This document shows positions 24,457-35,870 of a DNA stretch of 64,000 bases, one piece after another. The number at the start of each line of letters is the position of its first letter. Position 1 is the stretch's first letter. The DNA is taken from the NCBI RefSeq assembly GCF_029873635.1, contig NC_080423.1:92301191-92365190 (forward strand), read 5' to 3'. The position numbers were made by a program, and so were the translations under genes. Below the pieces are notes generated by a model. The model was not told the DNA's origin. It did not search any database and saw only the letters and a program-made list of their open reading frames with translations. The DNA is from Malania oleifera. Lineage: Eukaryota; Streptophyta; Magnoliopsida; Santalales; Ximeniaceae.

Positions 24457-24884
24457 TACTTCCTCCATACATCAAATGCTATTAGAAATTTTAAAAAAAT
24501 TCTAGTATGATTAAATTTTAATGAAAATTTAATATTAATGATGTGCAAAATTAATTTTTGTTTATTGATTTAGCATATTTTTTGTATTTTATTTCTCATT
24601 TTATTTTGCAATTAAATATGAAAAATTAAAATTTTTTTAAATTTTTCTTTACTTTATCCAACATTTTCTATACTTCCTCCATACATAAAATGCTATTAAA
24701 AATTAAAAAAAAAATCTAATATGATTAAATTTTAATGAAAATTAAATATTAATGATGTGCAAAATTAATTTTTGTTTATTGATTTAGCATATTTTTTGTA
24801 TTTTAGTTCTCATTTTATTTTGCAAGTAAATATGAAAAATTAAAAAAAATTTAAATTTTTCTTTACTTTATTCAACATTTTCTT
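24457..24884. repeat. 214-bp AT-rich tandem duplication
   Basis: TACTTCCTCCATACATMAAATGCT begins at 24457 and again at 24671, and the following about 210 bp are nearly the same in both copies. A more diverged single copy lies at 19390-19640. Confidence 0.8.
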
Positions 24885-25164
24885 TTTTTTAAATAGGACG
24901 GAAAGTCATTATAAATATATAATTATATTAAATTTTCTTTCAGCCAATCATGATTACCAATGAGAAAAATGATTTATCTCGAGTAATGATGGTACGAGCC
25001 TTAGTGTCTTAAAGCATCTGCATTTGCCGATATCTTGACCCGTGACATATGTCACGGCTGTACCAATTATTATACAAATTTAATTTATATAGTTTTCTTT
25101 TATTAAATTTGTGTCCAATAAATAATATAATGCTACACAAACTTATGTGCCATGATTTAACGGA

Positions 25165-25330
25165 CAGAATTTTTTTTTTTTTTTTGGGTAACGAGTCCAC
25201 TTAGGCATGAAGTCCTGATGTGGACTCATTGGAGCGGCGGGAATAAGTTGCGGCCCACACGAATAAATAAAACATTAAACACATCAGTAGTCCAGCGGAA
25301 GGTGGGTGCCATCTGGCATTGCCACATTGT
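25165..25330 (-). repeat. SINE-like dispersed repeat (copy 1)
   Basis: Starts with a T run (25170-25184) then GGGTAACGAGTCCAC and AGTCCAGCGGAAGGTGG; read on the minus strand it ends in an A tail. Shares TAGGCATGA, AATAAATAAAACATTAAACRCATYAGT and GTCCAGCGGAAGGTGG-like words with 31020-31140 in intron 3 of the PRC-barrel gene. Family and borders are not resolved. Confidence 0.45.
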
Positions 25331-25448
25331 CATTTGTCGTCATCTGGGGAGCGTATTGCTTCGCACGTGGCTGCTGAGTCTTTCATGGCAACCACCTCAG
25401 CAGGCTGATTTTTATTTAAGTTCATTTGTTTCTGACCTTGTAATGCGT

Positions 25449-25522
25449 GGCCTATTAGCTCAGTTGGTTAGAGCGTCGTGCTAATAACGCGAAGGTCGCA
25501 GGTTCGAGACCTGCATGGGCCA
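25449..25522 (+). tRNA. trnI-AAU: tRNA-Ile(AAT)
   Basis: A 74-base gene that folds fully: acceptor GGCCTAT/ATGGGCC (the last pairs include a wobble), D arm GCTC/GAGC, anticodon arm TCGTG-CTAATAA-CGCGA with anticodon AAT at 25483-25485, variable AGGTC, T arm GCAGG-TTCGAGA-CCTGC, then an encoded A. Both internal promoters fit (A box TAGCTCAGTTGG, B box GGTTCGAGACC). TTTT at 25533-25536 is the likely pol III stop. It decodes AUU/AUC/AUA codons after wobble editing of A34. No intron. It is a nuclear-type gene, not a plastid insertion. Confidence 0.96.
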
Positions 25523-25532
25523 AAGTTTAATG

Positions 25533-25536
25533 TTTT
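25533..25536 (+). terminator. pol III T-run terminator of tRNA-Ile
   Basis: Four T residues 11 bp after the mature 3' end of the tRNA. Confidence 0.7.
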
Positions 25537-25539
25537 CAA

Positions 25540-26784
25540 AAAACTTATTCAATTATTTTTCAGTTTGCCGTGCAAACAGAAACAGATGCGTGAGAATAAA
25601 ACGGTCTAGTTCCCGAAGGGAAGAGAAGACTGCATTTTCAGGTGACGCTCTCCAAGAAATCCAAGTTCTGAAATTAATTAATTTTAAATTTGCCCAGTCT
25701 TTTTCTTTTCTTCTCTTTTCTTTTTTTGGTGAATTAATATTTTTCAAGAATTTTACTTTTTGAAATGAGTATACGAATTTTACAGAAATATTTTTATTTT
25801 GTTTACAGTATATTATTAGCATTCGCATGATTCATATGTTAGTATTTGATTGAACATGAGACTACAATCAAGCATTTTAATAATTACATTTATATTAAAA
25901 ATAATTATATTTTTCAGCGCATAACCCGTAAAAAATATATACTGTCTATGCTCTAATAATTTAAATCATCATAAAAAATTGTTTCACATAATAATCTGAT
26001 TAAATTATATAATGAAGGCTGAGCAATTTCAAAATTTCAGCAACTATTATTGTAACACAATAATACCGTTTTACTCTTATTCTTATCGTTTTTTACTCAT
26101 GAAATTAATAACACGAGAATGAAATTTTCCATTGTTTTATTGGGAATCCTTCACTAAATGTGAGATTTCATTTCACTAAAAATACATGAAATCTACATAA
26201 GACTGAACAAACCAAATAATTTGCTGCTATAATTAATTACATGTTCCGAACTAAAATATTTTCACCTCATTCCATTCCATAAACGAATCCTGATGAGTAC
26301 GCACTTCTAGATAAAACTCCAGTGTCGATGGCAAAAACAAACTACCAAGCGTACTATTGTTGAGCTCCATGATTCATCATCTTTTTGAACATGCTCCAAG
26401 GGTATAATATAAGCAAGGCCGGTGCTTGCAAGGCGCGAGCAGAGAGGAGCGCAAAGCATGGAGTTTTCGCTTGTCTCTTCTTCTCTGCTTGAGCTACAAG
26501 AGCCCGCGATGATTACGAATGCCATATATGCCGACACTTATAACAGATGAGGTTACACTCAGAAGCCCAGGTTCTGAAATAAAACACTTGCACCGAGTTC
26601 AGAGGGAGTATCAATAATATAAATATATGAGAGATTGCACAATAATAAGCAACCTAATTAAAAAGGGCAAACAGAAATTAAGGAGACAGCATTACAAATT
26701 TACAACCACTACAAATATATTTACATGTGAGGGCCACACAACATGACCAAGCCCCCACTGCAGCTGGGTTCACAGCTCTACAGA
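25540..26784. other. intergenic and 3' UTR of the PRC-barrel gene
   Basis: The right part (about 26560-26784) should be the 3' UTR of the minus-strand gene. The rest is AT-rich with no recognised gene or transposon. A 76-codon open stretch on the minus strand near 26310-26540 has no recognisable domain. Confidence 0.4.
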
Positions 26785-29700
26785 TCATAAATAGTCCATT
26801 GGAAGATCCCAATCATCTTCTGTTTCTCTCATTTTTGGATGGTGCTTCTGGCTACTAAAACTTCTCCGTGTTCTCCGACGACGATCTGATTGAACAGGTA
26901 TTTTAGAGACTGAGTATTCTCCTGGACCATCAGTGGACATCCCCTCCTTCAGGGACTTGGTGTCATAGAAACCCTGGTACATATAACATACAGACCATTT
27001 TACAATTGAGTGTGAAAAAATATCGTTTTAATAGCAAGCTATTGACCAAAGCTTTTGTTTTAAACTAATGAAAGGGATCACATATTGTCTATTCTCAACA
27101 CAAATGAGACATTATTCTCATTTTAGTAGCTTAAATACATGACAGGAGGTCCTGGCATTGGTTAGCATTGGTTAACAATCGCTTTTTGCTCGTGTCTGCA
27201 TGTGCATTATGCACCATATTAAGCAATGAAGATTTGCATATGCGAGTGAAATAAATATGAAAGGGTGTAATAGCAGTCCTGTTGTGTGACTTGTGTCCAA
27301 TTTTGCATTATCATTTACACATCCTTACAGTGGCTGTGCTAAATGTCTATTCATAAACTGAATAGGCAAACCTAGTCTGACATGAAAATTTTATAGGAAG
27401 ATTTTCATGCATCCAAAAGAATGAATTAAATATGCAGCAACACTTTTTAGGGGGTACTGCGAGGATAATGCAAAGCAAACACAAAGCACAAATAATAGTT
27501 TCAGTACACAGAAAAATACCTTTGTCAGCCTCTGTAGGCATGAGGCTGCAGCTTCATGCACGACAACTGTGTCAGATACAACTTCTAGCACATCCTCAAC
27601 AAGCAAGGCATAGGTGGTTACCTGCAATCATATCTAGAAAATTGCATTTAACTTCACACATCAGTCCTATAGCATGAAACTGAACATGCAATTGTCATCT
27701 AATCAAGAAATGTGTGAACTTCCCCAAGCCAATGGTTCGACCATGGGACATTCATATTCTAGCTTCGGACCTCTAGAAGGGATGTGGAGGGCTTGGAATG
27801 GGGATGCCGGGATGGAGTACCCCTTGGTTTATAACTTAGGCCTGATAGGCCTTCCAATGGACCCACCAAAAAAAATGTATTAGCTATATCATAATCTGCA
27901 TTTTTTTTCTGGAATAAATGTTTCATGCCGCTGCAGCCTTCTTCTTTATATATAAACTTTGCAGTTAAAATTTTTTTCACAAGAAAAATTAAAAGCATAG
28001 ATCAGTCTACATACCAAATTAGATGGAATAATGGAAATTCCAAATGAATCAAGCTCAAGTGATTCAACAACCCCAGAGTTAATGTTGAAAGTGTATCCCC
28101 GAACCTTTAAGAAAATGTGCACAAATAAGAATATAATTTTACAACGGGTAATTATATACTTAAAATTCAGTGCAGAAATCATAGACTAACCCTTCCAATC
28201 TTTCGTTGACTGGGTGTTACAACATTATATCCTACCTAATAAATTGTACAAGTTAAGCTCCCAAAAGTCAGAAGTTGTCACAAAATAATAGAATTAGATT
28301 AGTAAACAATGGGCTATTATTAAAAAGCACAAATTCACCCCCCATCCAAAAATCAGACTCAACACTGAACAGCATACAATTACAAAGTACAAATATATTA
28401 ATTATAGTTTTTTCTACTTCTAGTGTTAAAAGAACAGAAGAGGAAAGTTTCAACTATGAGTCTTCCAGAAAAGAAATTAGTTTCTATCCATGTTTTAGTT
28501 AATGACAAAAGCTCTATCCTAAGAATTTGTTGAGGTCATCTCCACTGTCTTAGCACATGATTGAAATCAGGCTTGGCCAGCATTTAAACTGAGCATTCAT
28601 TTTTCTGAATCTGGTTTTTCCTTAGTAAGTTGTTTAACGAAAACCAAATAGAAGGCTTAAACTTAGAATTGTCAAATGAGGAAAAGACTAAAAATATAAG
28701 ATTTATTCGCAAAATTAGAGTTAACGAAGTTAAGTTTGCACTAAAAAAGATGAAAAATGGGAAAGCTATGGGACCAGATAACATCCCAATTGAAATTTGG
28801 AAATGGTTGGGTGATAACGGAATTATATGGTTAAATAATTTATTTAATACAATTGTAAAAACTAAGAAAATGTCAGATGAATGGAGGAAAAACACTTTAA
28901 TACCTATATACAAAAATAAAGGAGATATTCAAAATTGTAATAACTATCGTGGAATTAAACTTATAAGTCATACGATGAAACTATGGGAATGGGTAGTTGA
29001 ACAAAGATTAAGGTCAGAAACGAAGATCTCAGAAAATTAATTTGGTTTTATGCCTGGTAGATCTATCATAAAAGCTATTTATCTTTTAAGAAGATTAATG
29101 GAAAGTTTAGAGAAAAGAAGAGGGACTTGCATATGATATTTATTGACCTTGAGAAAGCATATGATAGGATACCTAGGGAAGTTCTATGGTGGGTTGTAGA
29201 AAAAAAGGGGTGTATGTTGTAGGTATACCGATGTCATTAAGGATATGTACGATGGAGTAATGACTAGAATAAGGACTATAAATGGAGAAACTAGAAAATT
29301 TCCAATTACCATAAGTGTACATCAAGGATCTGCTTTGAGTCCTTATCTTTTTACTTTAGTGATGGACCAATTAACTAGGAGCATTCAAAAGGAGGTTCCA
29401 TGGTGTATGTTGTTTGAAGATGATATTGTATTAATTAACGAAACTAGGGACGGAATAGAGGCTGAATTAGAATTATGGAAAGAAGCTTTGGAATCTAGAG
29501 GCTTTAGGATAAGTAGAAATAAAACAGAATATATGAAATGTAATTTTAGTAATGATAAGAGGAATATTGGAGACAAAGTTAAACTTGATGATGAAGAAAT
29601 AAATAGCACTTGTAGATTTCGATACCTTGGATCTATTATGCAAGCTAAAGGAGAAATTGAAGATAATGTAATGCATAGAGTTAAAGTAAGTTGGGTAAAA

Positions 29701-32700
29701 TGGAGAAGTGCTTCAAATGTGCTATGTGATCATAGAATACCCTTAAAATTGAAAGAGAAGTTTTATAGGACAGCTATAAGACCAACTATGTTATATGGAT
29801 CGAAATGTTGGGCGACAAATAAACATAATATCCAAAAGGTAAAATTTGCCGAGATAAGAATGCTTAGATGGATGAGTGGTATAACATTAAAAGATAAATT
29901 AAGGAATGAACATATTCATGATAAGTTAGGTGTAACTCCTATAGAAAATAAGATAAGGGAGGGATGACTCAGATGGTATAGACATTTGCAATGTAGGCCA
30001 GATAGTGCACCTGTGAGGAAGAGTGACTTAATTACTGTGGGGGGCAGTAGAAGGGTAAGGGATAGGGGTGGACCTAAAATAACTTGGGAGGAGATAATGA
30101 CTAAGAATTTAATATCCTTGAATCTATCAAAAGAAATGGCCCATGATTGCATAAATTGGCGGAAAATGATTCATATAGCCAACCCCACTTAGTGGGACAA
30201 AGGCTTGGTTTTGTTGTTGTTGTTGGTTTTTCCTTATATAAATTTCCTCCAAGTAAATATTAATTAAGAAAAAAAAAAACCGCCTCTTTTTGATGATTGT
30301 TTGTTTCCCAGGTCCTCCTTCCAAAGCTTTGTGAACGAAACTGCTCAGGCATAATAAATAACGCACATGATCCACAGAAATTATTTCAGCACAATTCAAG
30401 GATTCAATTGACATTTAAAGTTTCCACAAGAGTGCGTCTCAATTCAGCACAACTTAGGACACTCATATATTTGAGAACTTCAAAAACCAAACAATTTTCA
30501 AGACTTGAGTATCGATGCCTACATATTCTGATACCTGACATCATATTAACCACCATCAACAATGATGCAACTTGATGAAACCTTATCCCAGCTACTTGTG
30601 TAAGCTATACAAGTTCAATTTTGCAATCAAACACACAACATAAGAATACAAACATCCAGGATCCATGTTAATACAATTTTATTCAAAGGTTTTATGTCAG
30701 GTTTCTCCCAACCTTCCTTTCTCTTCTTGGTTGTAGATTGTTGTCACATATTGTGGACACGGAGATCAGGTTTGGTTTTTAGTGTCAACACTATGTTTTA
30801 TCCAAATCTACACAAATCCAAATCTAAGGTCCAGATTCTATGCTCTCATATGTAGGGCAAGGGTTTAGATAAGCCAAAAAAGACTTGCATCCCAAGAATA
30901 TCGTATCTCCTCTACTAAACCTATGCCACATAAACAATGTTTGTCACCCAAGCCTTTTGTGACGTGATTTTAAAGGAGGAGATAGGTATCTCATGAGTCA
31001 TGACACCTAAGCTTTTTCCAAAATGAATCCACCTAGGCATGAGAATCCAGAGCCATTGTAACAAGGGGCCCATGCAATAAATAAACATTAAACGCATTAG
31101 TTGTCCAGCGGAAAGTGGATGTTGCCTGGCATGCCATTTGTAAACCAAACACATTAGACGTTTCAACAGGCTAGCAATACAAGACTTAAGTATTGACATC
31201 TACATACTCTAATACCTTACATCATATTAATCACCATCTACAGTGATGCAACTTGATAAAGTCTTATCCCAGTTACGTGTGTTAGCTATACAAGTGCAAG
31301 TTTGCTATCACGCATAGAGCACAAGAATACAAACATCCAGGATCCAAGTTCATACAATTCTACTTAGAGGTTTTATGTCAGGTGTCTCAGTAATGAAACT
31401 TTCCCTTCTATCAAGATGGAAATTAACCCAAAAAATAAAAACAATTATAATTGCTATGAAAATTTATCTGAAATAGCATTTCTACTTGAAAATCCCTCAA
31501 CACAGGCAAACACAAGCTTGTAGCATTCCTAACGAAAATATCATTCTTCCATTCCACTCCATGACAAGAGCTGGCAGTTCAAACTTCAAAGTTGTAAGTA
31601 CTGCTTGGCAAAGCAATATTACTCACTACTTTGCGATGTGTTATATTCTAAGAAATCCAGAAGTAAGGTCAAAATTATAATTGCGTAATGCAGTTTATTA
31701 TCATCTCCATATCATTCCCAGCATGAGATAAACATATGGGAGCTCATCAATAGCATGTTTACTGTGCAAAAAGCAGCCTAGACATGCCAAATGTTAATTG
31801 CCCATGATGGAAAAAATAGAGACTACTGTGTTCCTTTTGTATGACATGGTTAAAAAATTGATGGATTAATTCTGGCATTGAAGATCTCTTGCACAAGGCC
31901 CACCAGAATTTTTTTTTTTTAAAATGTTACATTTGGAAGTTGAAACACTCAATGGATGATACATTGATAATTCATGTTTCCACAAGATTTAGTAACAAAG
32001 AAAACAAGAGCCCATACCAGCGTTTCCAGTCCAACCATTTTAAGTTCATATTCCATCACTCTCTCATCACGGAGAAGCACAACATCACCAACCTGGGAAG
32101 AATAACACATTGAAAATATCATCTCTCTCAGGATGCTTTACAGTTACAAGTTTGAGATACACATAATCTTCCTCGTGCTTATATTTTTGAAACATCTGAA
32201 ATAGCTACTAAGAGTTTTTTCTCGTACAACTTGGCAATGACTATTACTAAACCATAAAGTTATATTGTCTGTTTACCAATGCAATATAGCCTTCATTATC
32301 CATTCAGAGTCTCAGACACTAGTTTCAAGTCAAAAAGGCAAAATGAACAAAGTCAATTAGCATGGGCAAAAGGTAATCATAATTTGCTTAGAAACTCCAA
32401 AAAGGCATAGGAGATAAATTGAAACCTCTGGGACTATTATTTAATAACAATTTAGGGGATCATATGTTAAAGATCCAAATTTAAGGGACTATTATTTAAA
32501 ATCTAGGGTACTTGCCACTAGGTTTTGTTCCCATTTACAGCTCAGTCCATCAGTTTCAGAAATAGGCAGCTCCACCTAAACTTTTGCAACATATGTTGAA
32601 CAAGGTCCAAATTGCTAGTGCTGCTAAGAAAGTTGACAGAAATGCAGAAATTATATCATACAAGCATCACCATGGCATGGATTGTATCCATACTGCCAGT

Positions 32701-33421
32701 GATTATCATGTGAGGGGATGCGTCGGCAATAATGCCATAAATATTCATGAAGGGATTGAGAAGTTAAAACATGCTGCTCTTCAAATGAATATTAAGAAAA
32801 GTTAAAGCACCCTGCACTTCGCATGAATACTAATCACAATGTGTCAATTCTTAACCAACTGATCAAGGGTAATATGGGCGTACATAAACCACATGACACT
32901 CACATGGTGCCACTAAAGCATTTCAATTAAATTTCTCAATTATGTTACAATTTGGACCTATATGCAATGTAATATAAGTTTTAAAGGGGTCAGCTTTTTT
33001 GAAACTAACGAACTAAGTGATAATTAAGATAAACTGGATGACTTAGTTGTAATCTTCCCTAAAAGATATATTGATATATTTTCCCCCCCCGCCGGGGGGG
33101 GGGGGGGGGTGGGGTGGGGATCATTGAATTTTCAAAATTGGGCAGTTGTGGCCCCTACTTGACTATACATGAACCCATCTTGTTAGAGAAACTAATAGAA
33201 GGGGGCATGTGTTAAACCTTGTGATACAACTAATTAGAGGCTGGGTCCTAACTTCCAGACCATAAAAAATAGATTAAGCTGGACTCTAACCTCTCAGTCT
33301 CAATAATGCAAGTCCCACACTATGTTGTGCTTATCTTCCTAGAATTAGCGTGTAACCTGCCTGCTTACTGGCTGGGGTAACATTACACATTCTGATTTTG
33401 TTAAGTTATTTTGTGTGTGTG

Positions 33422-33467
<46 letters not shown>

Positions 33468-35779
33468 TAATATAAGAAAATCTACCTGGAAAACTTCCTC
33501 TAGAAGAAACCTTTCTGATTCCCCAGAAAGCAAGTTTGGCCTCACTTCTACAACCAATACCACCCACTGAAGAACAAGAAGTCAAAATGAGGGGAAAAAC
33601 TCAGACTTTAAAAAAGTGCTGACCCACTACTAAAATCAAGTGACAATTTCAGAATGGCAAAGATTGTAGTGGCACATTTTTGCAATGGGGTTCTTGAGTG
33701 AATGGCTAGGTGTGTAAATTTTGAAGTTCACTAGTGTTACTTCAGAATCTTTTGATGATAATCAACAGAAGTAAAAGACTAAAATCTCCAGAGGCCAACA
33801 GTTTTCACAATAATCTGCCTTCATGGTAAACTTCAAATTTAGCTAAAAAGCTCTTAGTTATGTATATTATGTACACATTTTTCAAATAGGTGTATTAGGT
33901 AACTAAGTTTTTAGTGTCATCCTGCTCAAAGAATTTTATTTAAGATTATAAGTCATGCAGATGTCTAATCTAAGTTGAAAATAGTGACAGTGTGGTATTG
34001 ATGAGTAATTTGGATCATAAATCTCAAATGTTGTCTGAATGTCTGATTCCCTTAAATGTTCTAAACTTAGCAATCCCAAACAAGAGCTAAACTTTGGGTT
34101 GATAGTAAAGTATTGAGAAAAACTTTGGGTTGATGGTAAAGTATTGAGAAAACTACCAAATTGAAACCAAAAATTATCAGACATTCTTTGAAAGGGGAGA
34201 AAGTAGTAGCCAAGCGTACAAATAGATCAATGCAAGGAAGGTTCATTGTTTAGCTCCAGTAACATTGGTTTCTGTGCATCTGGTTCACAAAATCAGTTCA
34301 TAAAGATAATATTTTCTATTATTATTGTATAAATAAAAGAAAAACTTCATCAATCTTCAAATTTGTTTACCATTGTCATAAAAGCTATCTAAATTAAAAT
34401 GACCATATTCTTAGTTTGATAATGTTTTAGACTAGAGCAAGTTGACTAGCTCCCATATTGATCCATGTGTACATTTTATTTTACTTAAGAAAAGGGGATT
34501 GAAAGAAGGAATAGAGTGTACAATGGCCCACTATCATGTATTGATCACAACAATGTCCACTTCCATGAACATACACATATTCACCAATTGCATTTAAATT
34601 TATCCTCTTAGAGGCAAGAATAGTAATTATAAACTGGTAAATGATCCACACATTGATACACGTTATCTTTAGTATTTTTTTAATAGGAAAGGTTTATCCT
34701 TGCTATTCAAGATAGATTAACATCATGTCGTGCCTATTAGCAAATGTGCTACCAATACCCGAGTAAATTAAGAAACCACTGTGGGGAATGGGGAAACTAT
34801 GTTGGTTAATTTTCCATTGCGTGGTATTTTAGAACATGGAAATAGAACGTTGGATTTGGAACTCCATGGTTAACTTTGTCTGATTCCACGATCACAATTC
34901 CAAAGTCCAAAATGCAAGATAAGGGTTCAAAATTTTCAATTTTTTTTTCTTCACCAAAAAATGTTGTTCATAAAGTGGTGTTCAAAAAAAAAAAAAAAAT
35001 TTGTTGTCCGTGGTTCTTCTCTTTGGCTGATGAAATAAATGGTGTTCTTAAAAGTAACAATAGCAAATGATGTTCATGAAGGAAACTATTCTACTGCAGC
35101 GAAAGTTGCATAATTCAATGAAAGAAAAAAACATATTGCTCACAGAGGCAGTGTCCACCCAAAGCTGCGAGACGAAACCCAAGCTAAGAGCAGATTGCAT
35201 GCTGATAACTTGCTTGGCAAGTATTCTCGATCTCCTCATCACTTGCCTTCCGTTCTTCAACCCCCGCCTTCCATGAAGCTTCACAGACTCCTCAATCTTC
35301 GAACCGGCACATTCGGAATCTTCAATTCGGACCAAATAATCTTCGTCTTGTTTCAAGCCTCCCTCTCTCTTTCTTCTTCTCTTCTCACCCTCTGAACCAT
35401 CCTTCAACTCAAGAAAATCAACCACGCTGGTCTCACCATTAATTGGACTACTTTGGGGGCCGAAATGCTTCTCTTCTTTCTCCTTACACCCTAATTCGCT
35501 GTTAAACTCGTAGTCTTCTGACCCTGCCACTCCCAAATTTCCACTAAAATTTGCAGAAATCCTTGATTTTGCTTCGTAACCACTCGCAGCGAACCGCAGA
35601 CCACCATTTCCACAGCCCTTGCTGCCTGAATTGGAAGCAACTGATAGGATTGAAAATTTTCGGGAACCCACCTTTCGCATTGGTGCATTTCTTGGTCTTT
35701 GACAGCTCCTGGTGAACCCTAATTCCCGAATTTGAACGCCATGGGAGGGTTGAAAGGTCGAGAAAACGCAATCACACAT
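26785..35779 (-). CDS. chloroplast-type PRC-barrel domain protein, seven exons
   Basis: Coding exons on the minus strand: 35779-35144, 33566-33486, 32092-32018, 28235-28191, 28104-28015, 27621-27520, 26973-26785 (stop included). Each junction has GT/AG and each exon is a multiple of three (636, 81, 75, 45, 90, 102, 189), so all introns are phase 0 and the product is 405 residues. The first ~60 residues are basic and Ser/Arg-rich (KFSILSVASNSGSKG), like a plastid transit peptide; residues 95-180 are charged and probably disordered. Two PRC-barrel repeats follow: about 183-262 (RSRILAKQVISMQ, FVSQLWVDTAS, VVLVVEVRPNLLSG, VGDVVLLRDERVM) and about 266-343 (GYNVVTPSQRKIGRVRGYTF, GVVESLELDSFG, VEDVLEVVSDTVVV). 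A basic linker and the tail DDWDLPMDYL end it. PRC barrels are small beta domains first known from photosynthetic reaction-centre subunit H and RimM; the role of this plant protein is not known to me. The start ATG sits in AGCCATGTGT; an in-frame Met at residue 34 is the alternative. Confidence 0.9.
27622..28014 (-). other. intron 5 of the PRC-barrel gene
   Basis: 393 bp between CATCTAATTTG|GTATGT and TTGCAG|GTAACC. Contains a GC-richer patch at about 27720-27880 ending CCACCAAAAAAAATG on the plus strand, which could be an old SINE insertion; no target duplication was confirmed. Confidence 0.5.
28625..30223 (+). mobile_element. RTE-clade LINE with 13-bp target duplication (copy 3)
   Basis: The best-preserved RTE copy here: 1.6 kb, 5'-truncated. 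Reverse transcriptase text is readable: KMKNGKAMGPDNIPIEIWK, NTLIPIYKNKGDIQNCNNYR, FGFMPGRS, HQGSALSPYLFTLVMD, the catalytic box as FEDDIVLI (family FADDIVLI, so the alanine is changed to Glu) and FRYLGSIMQ. It ends GGCTTGGTTTTGTTGTTGTTG, the usual RTE-type microsatellite tail. The exact repeat TGGTTTTTCCTTA flanks it (28612-28624 and 30224-30236). A stop replaces a Gln codon before FGFMPG (29038-29040), and frame changes follow near 29130-29220, so it is dead. Inserted antisense in intron 3 of the PRC-barrel gene. Confidence 0.92.
30499..30706. repeat. intronic duplicated segment, copy 1
   Basis: Runs from CAAGACTTGAG to TTTTATGTCAGG and is matched at 31180-31388 with many substitutions. Period 681 bp. 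Shared words: ACATCATATTAA, GTGATGCAACTTGAT-like, ACAAACATCCAGGATCCA. Confidence 0.8.
31020..31140 (-). repeat. SINE-like dispersed repeat (copy 2)
   Basis: Shares CACYTAGGCATGA, AATAAATAAACATTAAACGCATTAG and GTCCAGCGGAAAGTGGA with 25200-25320 near the tRNA gene. It sits between the two copies of the intronic duplication. Confidence 0.5.
31180..31388. repeat. intronic duplicated segment, copy 2
   Basis: See 30499-30706. The copies differ at many sites, so the duplication is old. Confidence 0.8.
33083..33119. repeat. C8-gcc-G16 hairpin and G-run in intron 2
   Basis: Eight C, then GCC, sixteen G, T, GGGG, T, GGGG. A perfect hairpin on either strand and a possible G-quadruplex. The exact length may be unreliable in any assembly. 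Confidence 0.85.
33426..33468. repeat. (AG)n microsatellite in intron 2
   Basis: About 20 AG units, interrupted near the end. Confidence 0.85.
34087..34152. repeat. short tandem duplication in intron 1
   Basis: AACTTTGGGTTGATRGTAAAG TATTGAGAAA occurs twice in a row with one difference. Confidence 0.75.
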
Positions 35780-35870
35780 GGCTAGTGTTGAGATTGGGCT
35801 TCACCCTACCGGCTTCGGATCCTCTCCCTCGTAGGGGCAGAGATCCTCTTTGCACTGTTGCTGACAGGAA
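35780..35870 (-). promoter_or_regulatory. 5' UTR and promoter-proximal region of the PRC-barrel gene
   Basis: GC-richer than its surroundings, directly upstream of the start codon, then passing into very AT-rich DNA. No firm TATA box could be assigned. Confidence 0.4.

Larger units (their letters stand above)
28236..32017 (-). other. intron 3 of the PRC-barrel gene, transposon-rich
   Basis: A 3.8-kb intron, donor GTATGGGC and acceptor TTTATTAG. It holds an RTE LINE in antisense orientation (28625-30223), a diverged direct duplication (30499-30706 and 31180-31388) and a SINE-like repeat (about 31020-31140). No other coding sequence is supported. Confidence 0.8.

Noticed and set aside
25449-25522. 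tRNA gene as part of a plastid DNA insertion
   Set aside because: The gene has the nuclear tRNA-Ile(AAT) sequence with pol III signals, and flanks are not plastid-like.
32584-32805. 73-codon plus-strand frame in intron 2 of the PRC-barrel gene
   Set aside because: No recognisable family, no splice or promoter support, opposite strand to the host gene; may be a decayed gene fragment but unsupported.
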